Source: Acidimicrobiia bacterium (GTDB taxonomy: Bacteria; Actinomycetota; Acidimicrobiia; Acidimicrobiales; Bin134). From it: 6,708 nt of DNA. The position numbers and the translations under genes are program-made. The stretch lies in the NCBI GenBank assembly GCA_009843565.1, contig VYDF01000209.1:1-6708 (forward strand), in the 5' to 3' direction. Positions 1 to 5,647 of this stretch are shown here, in pieces. The notes under the pieces are model-generated. The model worked only from the letters and a program-made list of their open reading frames with translations. It did no database searches and was not told the origin of the DNA. Numbering within the stretch: the stretch's first letter is position 1; every line of letters starts with the position of its first letter.

Positions 1-78
1 CCCCCCCCCCCCGCCCCCCCCCCCGCCCCCCCCCCCGCCCCCACCCCGCCGCCCGCGCCGCCCCCCCCCGCCCCCCCG
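1..78. other. Low-complexity C-rich contig end, probable sequencing artefact
   Basis: The first 78 bases are almost entirely C, with isolated G and one A at irregular intervals and no T. The reading frame of the downstream kinase stays open through it but would encode a run of proline and alanine, where a PfkB kinase should have its N-terminal sugar-binding lobe with a Gly-Gly-x-x-x-Asn motif. I infer that the true sequence has been replaced by low-quality bases. Poly-C is the reverse complement of the poly-G that two-colour sequencing chemistry writes when signal is lost. Confidence 0.8.
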
Positions 79-834
79 GTGGGCTACATCGGCAAGGTGC
101 GCGACGATCAACTCGGCGAGGTGTTTGCCCACGACATACGGGCGCTGGGGGTGCGCTTCGAGGTGGCTCCAGCCACCGCGGGGCCGCCTACTGCTCGGTG
201 CCTCATCATCGTGACCCCTGATGCGGCCCGGACCATGAACACCTACCTGGGGGCCAGCACCGAGTTGCACCCCGACGACATCGACCCCGATCTGGTGGGC
301 GCAGCCCAAGTGCTGTATTGCGAGGGCTACATATGGGATGTGGCCATCACCAAAGAGGCCATCCGCAAGGCCATCTCAATCTGCTCGGCTGCGGGGGGAA
401 CCATCTCATTCACGTTGTCGGACAGCTTCTGTGTGGAGCGCCACCACCAGGAGTGGCTCGACTTGGTAGACGGTCCCATCGACCTGCTGTTCGGCAACGA
501 GCACGAGATCTGCACGCTGTACGAGACGGGCGACGACTTCGAAGCCGCGATAGCCGCAGTGCAGGGGCGGTGCGCAGTGGCCGCCCTGACCCGGGGTGAG
601 GGCGGCTCGGTATTGGTTACCCCTGAGGAGATCATCGAGGTGCCACCCGCAGCGCCGCCCAAGGTGGTGGACACCACTGGGGCTGGGGACCTGTATGCCT
701 CGGGGTTCCTGTACGGCTGGACCCAGGGGAGAGACCTGGCCCAGTGCGGGTGGCTGGGTTCCCTGGCCGCCACCGAGACCATAAGCCAGTTCGGCGCCCG
801 CCCCTCCGGATCGCTGGCCCATCTGGTGCAGTAG
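79..834 (+). CDS. Adenosine kinase, PfkB/ribokinase family (5'-truncated)
   Basis: Likely cytoplasmic enzyme transferring phosphate from ATP to the 5'-hydroxyl of adenosine to give AMP (purine salvage). The visible 251 residues carry the PfkB C-terminal signature DTTGAGDLYASGFLYG at about 198-213, with D204 as expected catalytic base, and an NEHE (N-x-x-E) magnesium/phosphate motif at 140-143. The segments VRDDQLGEVFAHDIRALGV, GPPTARC and RTMNTYLGA, as I remember them, are typical of the bacterial adenosine kinase subgroup rather than ribokinases or fructokinases. Family members are about 330 residues, so roughly 75 N-terminal residues, including the N-terminal glycine motif, are lost in the C-rich contig end. 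The GTG at 79 is an internal valine, not a start. It lies upstream of a purine nucleoside phosphorylase, which fits a nucleoside role. Another PfkB substrate is possible but less likely. Confidence 0.85.
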   Translation: MGYIGKVRDDQLGEVFAHDIRALGVRFEVAPATAGPPTARCLIIVTPDAARTMNTYLGASTELHPDDIDPDLVGAAQVLYCEGYIWDVAITKEAIRKAISICSAAGGTISFTLSDSFCVERHHQEWLDLVDGPIDLLFGNEHEICTLYETGDDFEAAIAAVQGRCAVAALTRGEGGSVLVTPEEIIEVPPAAPPKVVDTTGAGDLYASGFLYGWTQGRDLAQCGWLGSLAATETISQFGARPSGSLAHLVQ

Positions 835-836
835 CA

Positions 837-858
837 GTGCTGGAAGTGTCACCAGCGC
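837..858 (+). terminator. Hairpin just after the kinase stop; possible weak terminator
   Basis: GTGCTGG (837-843) can pair with CCAGCGC (852-858) around an 8-base loop, giving a 7-bp stem with one G-T wobble, starting two bases after the TAG stop of the kinase. No T-tract follows, so intrinsic termination would be weak. It may instead be an mRNA-stabilising or processing stem. Its position between the kinase and the putative promoter box at 863 is compatible with a transcription boundary. Confidence 0.3.
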
Positions 859-862
859 CCCG

Positions 863-868
863 TAGCAT
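863..868 (+). promoter_or_regulatory. Putative -10 box (TAGCAT) for a leaderless transcript
   Basis: TAGCAT matches the actinobacterial TANNNT -10 pattern. If its last T is at -7, the transcription start falls exactly on the A of the ATG at 875, which would make that ORF leaderless. The -35 region (about 839-846) has no convincing hexamer, which is common for actinobacterial promoters. The call rests on spacing and a short degenerate motif only. Confidence 0.3.
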
Positions 869-874
869 CGAGAC

Positions 875-940
875 ATGAACCGACCAAACGATGATCTGCG
901 AGGTTGGCGGCTGCCAGTGATTCGCTGGGTTGCGACATGA
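875..940 (+). CDS. Putative 21-codon leader ORF overlapping punA
   Basis: A 21-codon frame (MNRPNDDLRGWRLPVIRWVA plus a final T) begins at ATG 875 and ends at TGA 938-940, sharing the four bases ATGA with the phosphorylase start at 937. It has no Shine-Dalgarno sequence, but a TANNNT box is placed for a leaderless start. Three arginines and two tryptophans stand out; no hydrophobic signal or known domain is visible. If translated, it would bring ribosomes to the phosphorylase start, which itself has no clear Shine-Dalgarno sequence, so translational coupling is a reasonable role. It could also be a chance frame. Nothing shows which nutrient or codon, if any, it senses. Confidence 0.35.
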   Translation: MNRPNDDLRGWRLPVIRWVAT

Positions 941-1746
941 ACCCCTTTGAACGGGCCGAGCAGGCCGGCGCCCAGCTCATTGAGCGGCTGGGGGGGTCGT
1001 TCGAGGCTGCGGTGGTGCTGGGCTCGGGCTGGGCCGAGGTTGCCCAAGGTCTGGGAACCGTTGATGCCGCGGTGGCTGCCGAATCCATCACCGGTTTCCA
1101 TCCGCCGTCTGTGCCTGGCCATGGGGGCACGCTCAGCGCGGTGAATGTGGCCAACCGGCGGGTGCTGGTGATGGCGGGCCGGGTCCATCTCTATGAGGGC
1201 CATCCGCCATCCGAGGTGGTCCACGGAGTGCGGGCCGCGGTGGCGGCGGGGTGCTCCACGGTGGTTCTCACCAACGCGGCAGGTTGCATGAACCCGGCGT
1301 TCGGTGTGGGCCAACCGGTGCTGATCAGCGATCACATCAACCTCACCGGGCTGTCCCCGCTGTTCGGGCCGGCGCCGCCCGAGGGCTACGCCATCCGATT
1401 CACCGACCTGACCGACCTGTACTCGTCGCGCATCCGCGAGGCGGTGCGTCTCATGGACCCGTCGGTGGGCGAGGGGGTGTACGCCGGATTGGTGGGCCCG
1501 CACTTCGAGACCCCGGCGGAGATCACCATGCTGGCCCGCATGGGCGCCGACTTGGTTGGCATGTCCACCGTGTTGGAGGCCATTGCCGTGCGCCATCTGG
1601 GGGCCGAGGTGGCCGGCGTTTCGCTGGTCACCAACGCCGCGGCAGGAATGGGCGGTGCGCTCGACCACCAAGAAGTGCTCGATGCGGGCCAGGCCGCTCA
1701 GAGCCGGATTGCGGCGGTGCTGAGCACCGTGATCGAGGTGTTATGA
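937..1746 (+). CDS. punA: Purine nucleoside phosphorylase (trimeric, inosine/guanosine type)
   Basis: Cytoplasmic enzyme cleaving purine (deoxy)nucleosides with phosphate to free base and (deoxy)ribose-1-phosphate. With the ATG at 937 it has 269 residues, normal for the low-molecular-mass homotrimeric class. Visible motifs are the phosphate-binding GSGW at 29-32, H62 in the PGHGG segment, GRVHLYEG at 81-88, TNAAGCMNP at 112-120, DHINLTG at 132-138, GPHFETPAE at 187-195 (purine-contacting E191), GMSTV at 208-212 (M209) and TNAAAG at 232-237. N233 in that last motif favours 6-oxopurines; methylthioadenosine phosphorylases carry Asp in that region. A TTG at 904 would add 11 residues but leaves no spacing to its AGG, and MNPFERAEQ looks like a typical family start. 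It overlaps an upstream 21-codon ORF by ATGA. M. tuberculosis deoD is the equivalent gene and also precedes a phosphosugar mutase. Confidence 0.92.
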   Translation: MNPFERAEQAGAQLIERLGGSFEAAVVLGSGWAEVAQGLGTVDAAVAAESITGFHPPSVPGHGGTLSAVNVANRRVLVMAGRVHLYEGHPPSEVVHGVRAAVAAGCSTVVLTNAAGCMNPAFGVGQPVLISDHINLTGLSPLFGPAPPEGYAIRFTDLTDLYSSRIREAVRLMDPSVGEGVYAGLVGPHFETPAEITMLARMGADLVGMSTVLEAIAVRHLGAEVAGVSLVTNAAAGMGGALDHQEVLDAGQAAQSRIAAVLSTVIEVL

Positions 1747-1781
1747 ACGCGGCGTTTACCCCTCGATTGGAGGCGCAGTGA
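1743..1781 (+). CDS. Putative 12-codon relay ORF between punA and the mutase gene
   Basis: A minimal frame, MNAAFTPRLEAQ, fills the gap between phosphorylase and mutase. Its ATG overlaps the punA stop as ATGA (1743-1746), and its TGA overlaps the mutase GTG as GTGA (1778-1781). A GAGG at 1735-1738 lies four bases before its ATG. The mutase Shine-Dalgarno GGAGG (1769-1773) lies inside it. It could hand terminating ribosomes from punA to the mutase start. A 12-codon frame arises easily by chance; the double 4-base overlap is the only reason to list it. Confidence 0.25.
   Translation: MNAAFTPRLEAQ
1769..1773 (+). promoter_or_regulatory. Shine-Dalgarno GGAGG supporting the GTG start at 1778
   Basis: GGAGG is followed by four bases and then GTG. 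The spacing is short but usable, and it is the clearest ribosome-binding site in the salvage cluster. It favours GTG 1778 over the in-frame ATG at 1817, which would give a protein 13 residues shorter and has no such site. Confidence 0.6.
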
Positions 1782-3499
1782 GCACCAGCCCCCAGAAGCG
1801 GACCCTCAGCACGACGATGCGGGTCCCTGCTGATGCCGAGCGCCTTGTACCTACGCCTGAGGAGTGGCTAGCCGCTGATCCCGACCCGAACACGAGGGCC
1901 GAGTTAGAAGCACTGTTGGAAGCCGGCGATCAGAGGGGCATCGAAGATCGATTCGGCGACCGGCTCCGCTTCGGCACCGCCGGCATCAGGGGTCCGATGG
2001 GCGCGGGCCCCAACCGCATGAACCGGGTGGTGGTCCGCCAGTTTGCCGCCGCGCTGGCCCAGTGGCTCGGTGGTAGGGGCGGGGTAGTCATCGCCCACGA
2101 CGCCCGCCAGAACTCTGACATATTCGCCGCCGATGTCGCCGAGGTCTTGGCCGGGGCCGGGTGCTGGCCCGTGACGCTGCCTCCAAACACCCCCACTCCC
2201 GTTCTGGCCTTCGCAGTCACAGAGCTCACGTGCGCGGCGGGGGTAATGGTCACCGCCAGTCACAATCCTGTCGGTGACAACGGTCTCAAGCTGTACCTGG
2301 CTGACGGTGCCCAGATCATTCCGCCCCACGATCAGGCCATCGAAGCGGCCATGGCCGCCCAGCAGCTGCCGTCTCGCGACTTGCCCGATCGAGGTCCCGA
2401 CCCAGAGTGGCCCCAGAAGGTCACCGTTGAAGTGGATTACCTGGCGGCCATCTTGGCCAATGTGCCTCGCCTCTACTCCTTCCACCCGCTGGCCTACACC
2501 CCACTTCAGGGCGTGGGGCTGCGCTATGTGAACTTCGCGCTGACAGAGCTAGAAAATGGCGAGCCTTTCGTAGTGGAAGACGAGGCCGAGCCCGACCCCC
2601 TTTTCCGCAACGTCGTCTCGCCCAACCCCGAAAACCACGACACCCTGGCCAAGGTCATCCGCCGGGCCGAGCAAATCGACACCCCTCTGGCCATTGCCAA
2701 TGACCCCGACGCCGACCGGATGGCCGCCGCGGTGTGGGCCTATGAGAACGAGTGGCGGGTATTGACCGGCGACGAGATCGGCGCTCTGCTGTGCGACTGG
2801 ATTCTGGGACTGAGGGGCGGGTCAGGCGGCGACGAGCGTGTGGTGGCCAGCAGCATCGTCTCGGGCCGGCTGGTCGGTCGCATCGCCGAGGCCCGGGGCG
2901 CTACTCATGTGGAGACGCTGACCGGCTTCAAGTGGATTGCCCGCGCCGCCGACAATCTCGAGCCTCGCGACGACGGCCAGCCGTGGAGGTTCGTGTTCGG
3001 CTACGAAGAGGCATTGGGGTTCGCCTGCAACAACAGGGTGAGAGACAAAGACGGCGTCAGCGCAGCCGTCCACTTCACGATGATGTGCAGGTGGCTGGCC
3101 TATGAGGACGGTCGCACCCCAATCGAGCGGCTAGCCGAGTTGATGGAAGAGTTCGGCCTCCACCGCACCGATCAGGTCAGCATTGAATTGGACGGTCGTC
3201 CCGCCTCCGCTCTCATGAAAGCGATCCGAGCCGATCTTCCCCAGCGATTTGGCGACGTTGCGGTGGCCCAAGCAACCGACTACCTCGACGGAGTCGGCGG
3301 ACTCTATCCCGCCGACGTGCTCCGGTTCGATCTGGCTGACGGCAATCGGGTATCTCTGCGCCCCAGCGGCACCGAGCCCCTCATCAAGGGCTACATCGAA
3401 GCAGTCGGCGAGATTGCTTTTCCCGACCCCCTCTTTACCTTGAGCGAGTCGGTTCGAGAGTTGATCTATGAGGCCAATTCGGCGATCTCGGATCGCTGA
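1778..3499 (+). CDS. pmmB: Phosphohexomutase-superfamily sugar mutase (PmmB/PGM2 type; possible phosphopentomutase)
   Basis: A 573-residue cytoplasmic enzyme of the alpha-D-phosphohexomutase superfamily, which moves phosphate between C1 and C6 (or C5 of pentoses) through a phosphoserine. The four signature loops are in order: TASHNP at 159-164 with S161 as the phosphorylated serine, the metal loop DPDADR at 309-314, the sugar-specificity loop GYEEALG at 408-414, and the phosphate-binding RPSGTEP at 528-534. The N-terminal FGTAGIRGPMG (65-75) is also canonical. The EEALG loop and total length resemble PGM2/PmmB rather than the ~450-residue ManB/GlmM group. PGM2 in humans acts mainly as a phosphopentomutase, and this gene follows a ribose-1-phosphate-producing phosphorylase, so conversion to ribose-5-phosphate is a reasonable inference; the sequence cannot exclude glucose or mannose phosphates. 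About 27 residues precede the usual family start. Its 3' end overlaps the convergent reductase by 34 bases. Confidence 0.88.
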   Translation: MSTSPQKRTLSTTMRVPADAERLVPTPEEWLAADPDPNTRAELEALLEAGDQRGIEDRFGDRLRFGTAGIRGPMGAGPNRMNRVVVRQFAAALAQWLGGRGGVVIAHDARQNSDIFAADVAEVLAGAGCWPVTLPPNTPTPVLAFAVTELTCAAGVMVTASHNPVGDNGLKLYLADGAQIIPPHDQAIEAAMAAQQLPSRDLPDRGPDPEWPQKVTVEVDYLAAILANVPRLYSFHPLAYTPLQGVGLRYVNFALTELENGEPFVVEDEAEPDPLFRNVVSPNPENHDTLAKVIRRAEQIDTPLAIANDPDADRMAAAVWAYENEWRVLTGDEIGALLCDWILGLRGGSGGDERVVASSIVSGRLVGRIAEARGATHVETLTGFKWIARAADNLEPRDDGQPWRFVFGYEEALGFACNNRVRDKDGVSAAVHFTMMCRWLAYEDGRTPIERLAELMEEFGLHRTDQVSIELDGRPASALMKAIRADLPQRFGDVAVAQATDYLDGVGGLYPADVLRFDLADGNRVSLRPSGTEPLIKGYIEAVGEIAFPDPLFTLSESVRELIYEANSAISDR

Positions 3500-4398
3500 G
3501 CGGGCGACATTGCCCAGTCGGCCGCCGCCACATTGGAGGCTACCTGGGAGGGCTTGGTGGCACCGCAGATGACGGTGGCCACCGCCGGGTTGGACACCAG
3601 CCACCCGATGGCCAGCTCCAAGATGCTGTGGCCCGAGTCGGCGGCATAGTCGATGAGCCGGTCCACCGCGGCCAGCTTCTCCTCACTCAAGAACATGTCC
3701 CGCATCTCACCCTTCCACATTGACAGGCGGGTTCCCTCAGGGGGGCTCATCCCCGAGTACTTGCCGGTGAGCAAGCCAGACTCCAGGGGGAAGTAGGGAA
3801 CTACCGTCATGCCAGTGCGCTCGCAGGCGTCAACCACTCCGCTGTCCTCCACTTCGCGGGTGAGCACCGAGTAGTAGTTCTGGACGCTGGCGTAGTTGCC
3901 CGCTTCGGCCTGTGCCGCAGCGAGCTCCGCCTCGTCGATCAGCTCGGCGCTGAAGTTGGAGCAGCCGATTTCCAAGACCTTGCCTTCGTCGACCAGCTCT
4001 TGCAGTGCTCCCAGAGTCTCGGCCTGAGGAGTGTCGGGGTCGGGCATGTGGAGCTGGTAGTGGTCGATTCGGTCGGTGTTCAGCCGGGTGAGGCTGGCTT
4101 CGACGGCTTGGCGAATCCAGGCCGGATCGCCCCCCTTCTGTCCCTCGGGAAGGGCACCGGGGTGGCCGAACTTGGTGGCCACGATCACCTGGTCGCGCCG
4201 GCTGCCCAGCGCGGCGCCGAGGAACTCTTCAGACTTGCCCCGGCCATACAGGTCAGCGGTGTCGAAGTAGTTGATCCCGGCGTCCATCGCGGCGTCGACC
4301 ACCGTCTGGGTGGCATCGGCATCGATGGTCATGCCGAAGTTGTTGCACCCCAGCCCGATCACCGAGGCCGACAAGCTTCCTATGTTGCGCATCTCCAT
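3466..4398 (-). CDS. Aldo/keto reductase family oxidoreductase
   Basis: A 310-residue (beta/alpha)8-barrel NADPH-dependent oxidoreductase, probably cytoplasmic. The catalytic tetrad is complete: D46 and Y51 in NYFDTADLYGRGKSEEFLG, K76 in VATKFG, and H117 in HYQLHMPD. The cofactor-binding end ICGATKPSQVASN (277-289) and GCSNFS (145-150) are typical of the family. The substrate cannot be read from sequence; family members act on varied aldehydes and ketones. The ATG at 4398 gives the expected N-terminus (MEMRNIGSLSASVIGLG). A frame extension to 4530 would only add arginine-rich residues overlapping the upstream gene. GTG 4410, overlapping the upstream stop, is an alternative start, and neither has a clear Shine-Dalgarno sequence. 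It lies 11 bases after the M29/NicX-like gene, so the two are probably one transcript with coupled translation. It converges on, and overlaps by 34 bases, the mutase gene. Confidence 0.9.
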   Translation of the reverse strand: MEMRNIGSLSASVIGLGCNNFGMTIDADATQTVVDAAMDAGINYFDTADLYGRGKSEEFLGAALGSRRDQVIVATKFGHPGALPEGQKGGDPAWIRQAVEASLTRLNTDRIDHYQLHMPDPDTPQAETLGALQELVDEGKVLEIGCSNFSAELIDEAELAAAQAEAGNYASVQNYYSVLTREVEDSGVVDACERTGMTVVPYFPLESGLLTGKYSGMSPPEGTRLSMWKGEMRDMFLSEEKLAAVDRLIDYAADSGHSILELAIGWLVSNPAVATVICGATKPSQVASNVAAADWAMSPAQRSEIAELAS

Positions 4399-4409
4399 GC
4401 GCTGGGACA

Positions 4410-5414
4410 CTACAACGGGAAGCGGTGGGCGGCCTGTTCGTAGACGTCGGGTGCGAGGTCTCCTTGGGGTTGCCCTGATCGCACGGCCGCCACCTCGTCG
4501 ACAGCTACCGTGGCATTCCTCAAACAGCAAGCGACTCCCACGGTGGGGTAGTCGCCGGTAGCGATCACCACATGGCCATAGCGGTCGGTAACCCCGAATG
4601 AATCGGCAAATCCCGGCTCGAAGAGGGCTGGCGGCCGGGAGCTGTCAACCCACAGCAGGCCGATCTCCACCGCATCGAGTCGGTAGGCCGAAGGAGAGCC
4701 AACCGAAGCCAGATGGGCTCGGATGGCATCGGTCTCGCTCTGCGGTCCTTCGATGCGCACCATCCGACCGCCCTCAAAGGTCAAGGCCACCGACGACCGG
4801 GCGTACCAGCCCATCGGCAGCCAGATGTCTCCAGGCGAAATCACCACGGTTCCCTTGGCGGTTCCCTCGGCAGTGGACGATCCGATCATTCCCCGGGGCC
4901 ATTGGGCAACCGTGCCGGGGACGGTGGCCAGGCCGTCGTGCATCCACCGGCGGGCGCCTCTGAGACCGATCCGCAGATTCGTTCCCTGGTCATCGCCCAC
5001 ATGCAGTTCCTGCCCGGCATCCAGGAGGTCCATGCCTCGCTTTACCCGGCGGCTCAATCCAACATGGGGCACGATTCCCCGCAGCTCACCGGTGCTTTGG
5101 GCGACCACCGATAACACCCGGGCATTCGAAGGGACCAAGGAGTCCACCTCATCCGAATAGCCATTGAGAAGATTGACGACGATGTCGGGCGTCGTCGGAT
5201 CGGCGCTCAGTCCTTCATAAGGCAGTTCGTCGACAAAGACCGACGTGGGGAGGGTGCCGATCTCATCGAGCGCATGTACTGCGGCGTCGAGCAAGGCGGG
5301 ATCAGTGGCATCATCAGACAGCACCATTGCCGGACGGCCCGGCGCGACCCGGCACAACTCCAGTTGGCGGGCCATGATGTCAACTGACCGGCGGTACACA
5401 GATTCTGACCTCAT
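4410..5414 (-). CDS. M29 aminopeptidase / NicX-like fold protein, metal ligands apparently absent
   Basis: A 334-residue soluble protein with no signal peptide or membrane segment. Its central part resembles the aminopeptidase T (M29) and 2,5-dihydroxypyridine dioxygenase (NicX) superfamily: GTNLRIGL at 144-151, the WPRGM segment at 172-176, AEGTAKGTVVI at 182-192 (family pattern EGTxxGTLV), GDIWLP at 195-200, and GGRMVRIEG at 215-223. The C-terminal end GHVVIATGDYPTVG (280-293) and LRNATVAVD (298-306) aligns by eye with the NicX C-terminus. The family His and His-x-Asp ligands are not visible: E250 and the VGVACC stretch (292-297) stand where I expect them. It may therefore use other ligands, do different chemistry or be non-catalytic. 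The start at ATG 5414 is preceded by AGGTGAGGAG. It leads a two-gene unit with an aldo/keto reductase, suggesting a shared but unidentified small-molecule pathway. The function is not known. Confidence 0.65.
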   Translation of the reverse strand: MRSESVYRRSVDIMARQLELCRVAPGRPAMVLSDDATDPALLDAAVHALDEIGTLPTSVFVDELPYEGLSADPTTPDIVVNLLNGYSDEVDSLVPSNARVLSVVAQSTGELRGIVPHVGLSRRVKRGMDLLDAGQELHVGDDQGTNLRIGLRGARRWMHDGLATVPGTVAQWPRGMIGSSTAEGTAKGTVVISPGDIWLPMGWYARSSVALTFEGGRMVRIEGPQSETDAIRAHLASVGSPSAYRLDAVEIGLLWVDSSRPPALFEPGFADSFGVTDRYGHVVIATGDYPTVGVACCLRNATVAVDEVAAVRSGQPQGDLAPDVYEQAAHRFPL

Positions 5415-5424
5415 CTCCTCACCT
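5415..5424 (-). promoter_or_regulatory. Shine-Dalgarno region of the M29/NicX-like gene
   Basis: Read on the - strand, AGGTGAGGAG directly precedes ATG 5414. The GAGGAG copy abuts the ATG, but the AGGTGA part is spaced about four bases away and can serve. This supports ATG 5414 over the in-frame ATG at 5375, which has no purine-rich site. Confidence 0.5.
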
Positions 5425-5470
5425 ATCTACAGCCAGCTAGGCAGACAGCGCAACCGGAGAGGAGGTGGAC

Positions 5471-5647
5471 GTGATCGTCCCATTGCGCGAATTCAGCTGC
5501 TCACCTGGAAAAGTGTTTGCCAAGGCGTGTCTCGGGCCGCGGTTGCCGCAGGCTCTCAGGCGACTCTTGGCCTGTCAGCGGGTGTGGACGGACCCCGTTT
5601 TGCGCTGGGCTCGGGTTCCCCGCTGTTGGGGAATAGCTGATGGTTGA
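5471..5647 (+). pseudogene. Possible truncated Phd/YefM-type antitoxin gene fragment
   Basis: A frame with an excellent Shine-Dalgarno (GGAGG at 5461-5465, five bases before GTG 5471) starts MIVPLREFSCSPGKVFAKA. The pattern P-L-R-E-F followed by a short spacer and K-x-x-A-x-A resembles the N-terminal DNA-binding strand and helix of Phd/YefM antitoxins. After about 20 codons it turns into GPRLPQALRRLL, with none of the expected 'G-x-x-x-x-I-T-x-R-G-R-P-x-A' continuation, and then runs antisense into the recombinase gene to a TGA at 5645-5647. I infer a real gene start cut by insertion or deletion beside the recombinase; no toxin gene is seen. The divergent position to the M29-like gene at 5414 fits a true 5' end. 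The family assignment rests on about 17 residues and is tentative; the gene-like part ends near 5530. Confidence 0.35.

Noticed and set aside
904..936. TTG start extending punA by 11 residues
   Set aside because: The AGG directly abuts the TTG, leaving no spacing, the added residues do not resemble the family, and ATG 937 gives a normal length.
406..1671. 421-codon open frame on the - strand
   Set aside because: It lies antisense to the kinase and phosphorylase, both of which carry clear family motifs. Its translation is His/Gly/Arg-rich without any domain, as expected for a shadow frame in GC-rich DNA.
4399..4530. 44-residue N-terminal extension of the aldo/keto reductase
   Set aside because: It overlaps the 3' coding end of the M29/NicX-like gene in another frame and encodes Arg/Gly-rich sequence; the barrel's first strand begins just after ATG 4398.
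5425..5465. Possible -35/-10 pair (TTGCGC and TAGATA, - strand) for the M29/NicX-like gene
   Set aside because: The -10 matches the consensus at only about three of six positions and would lie too close to the Shine-Dalgarno region, so I did not call a promoter.
5616..5633. Inverted repeat TTCCCC / GGGGAA with a 6-base loop
   Set aside because: It falls inside the recombinase coding region (codons for the PNSGEPE segment), has only a 6-bp stem, and shows no T-tract or repeat copy elsewhere, so neither a terminator nor an attachment site is supported.
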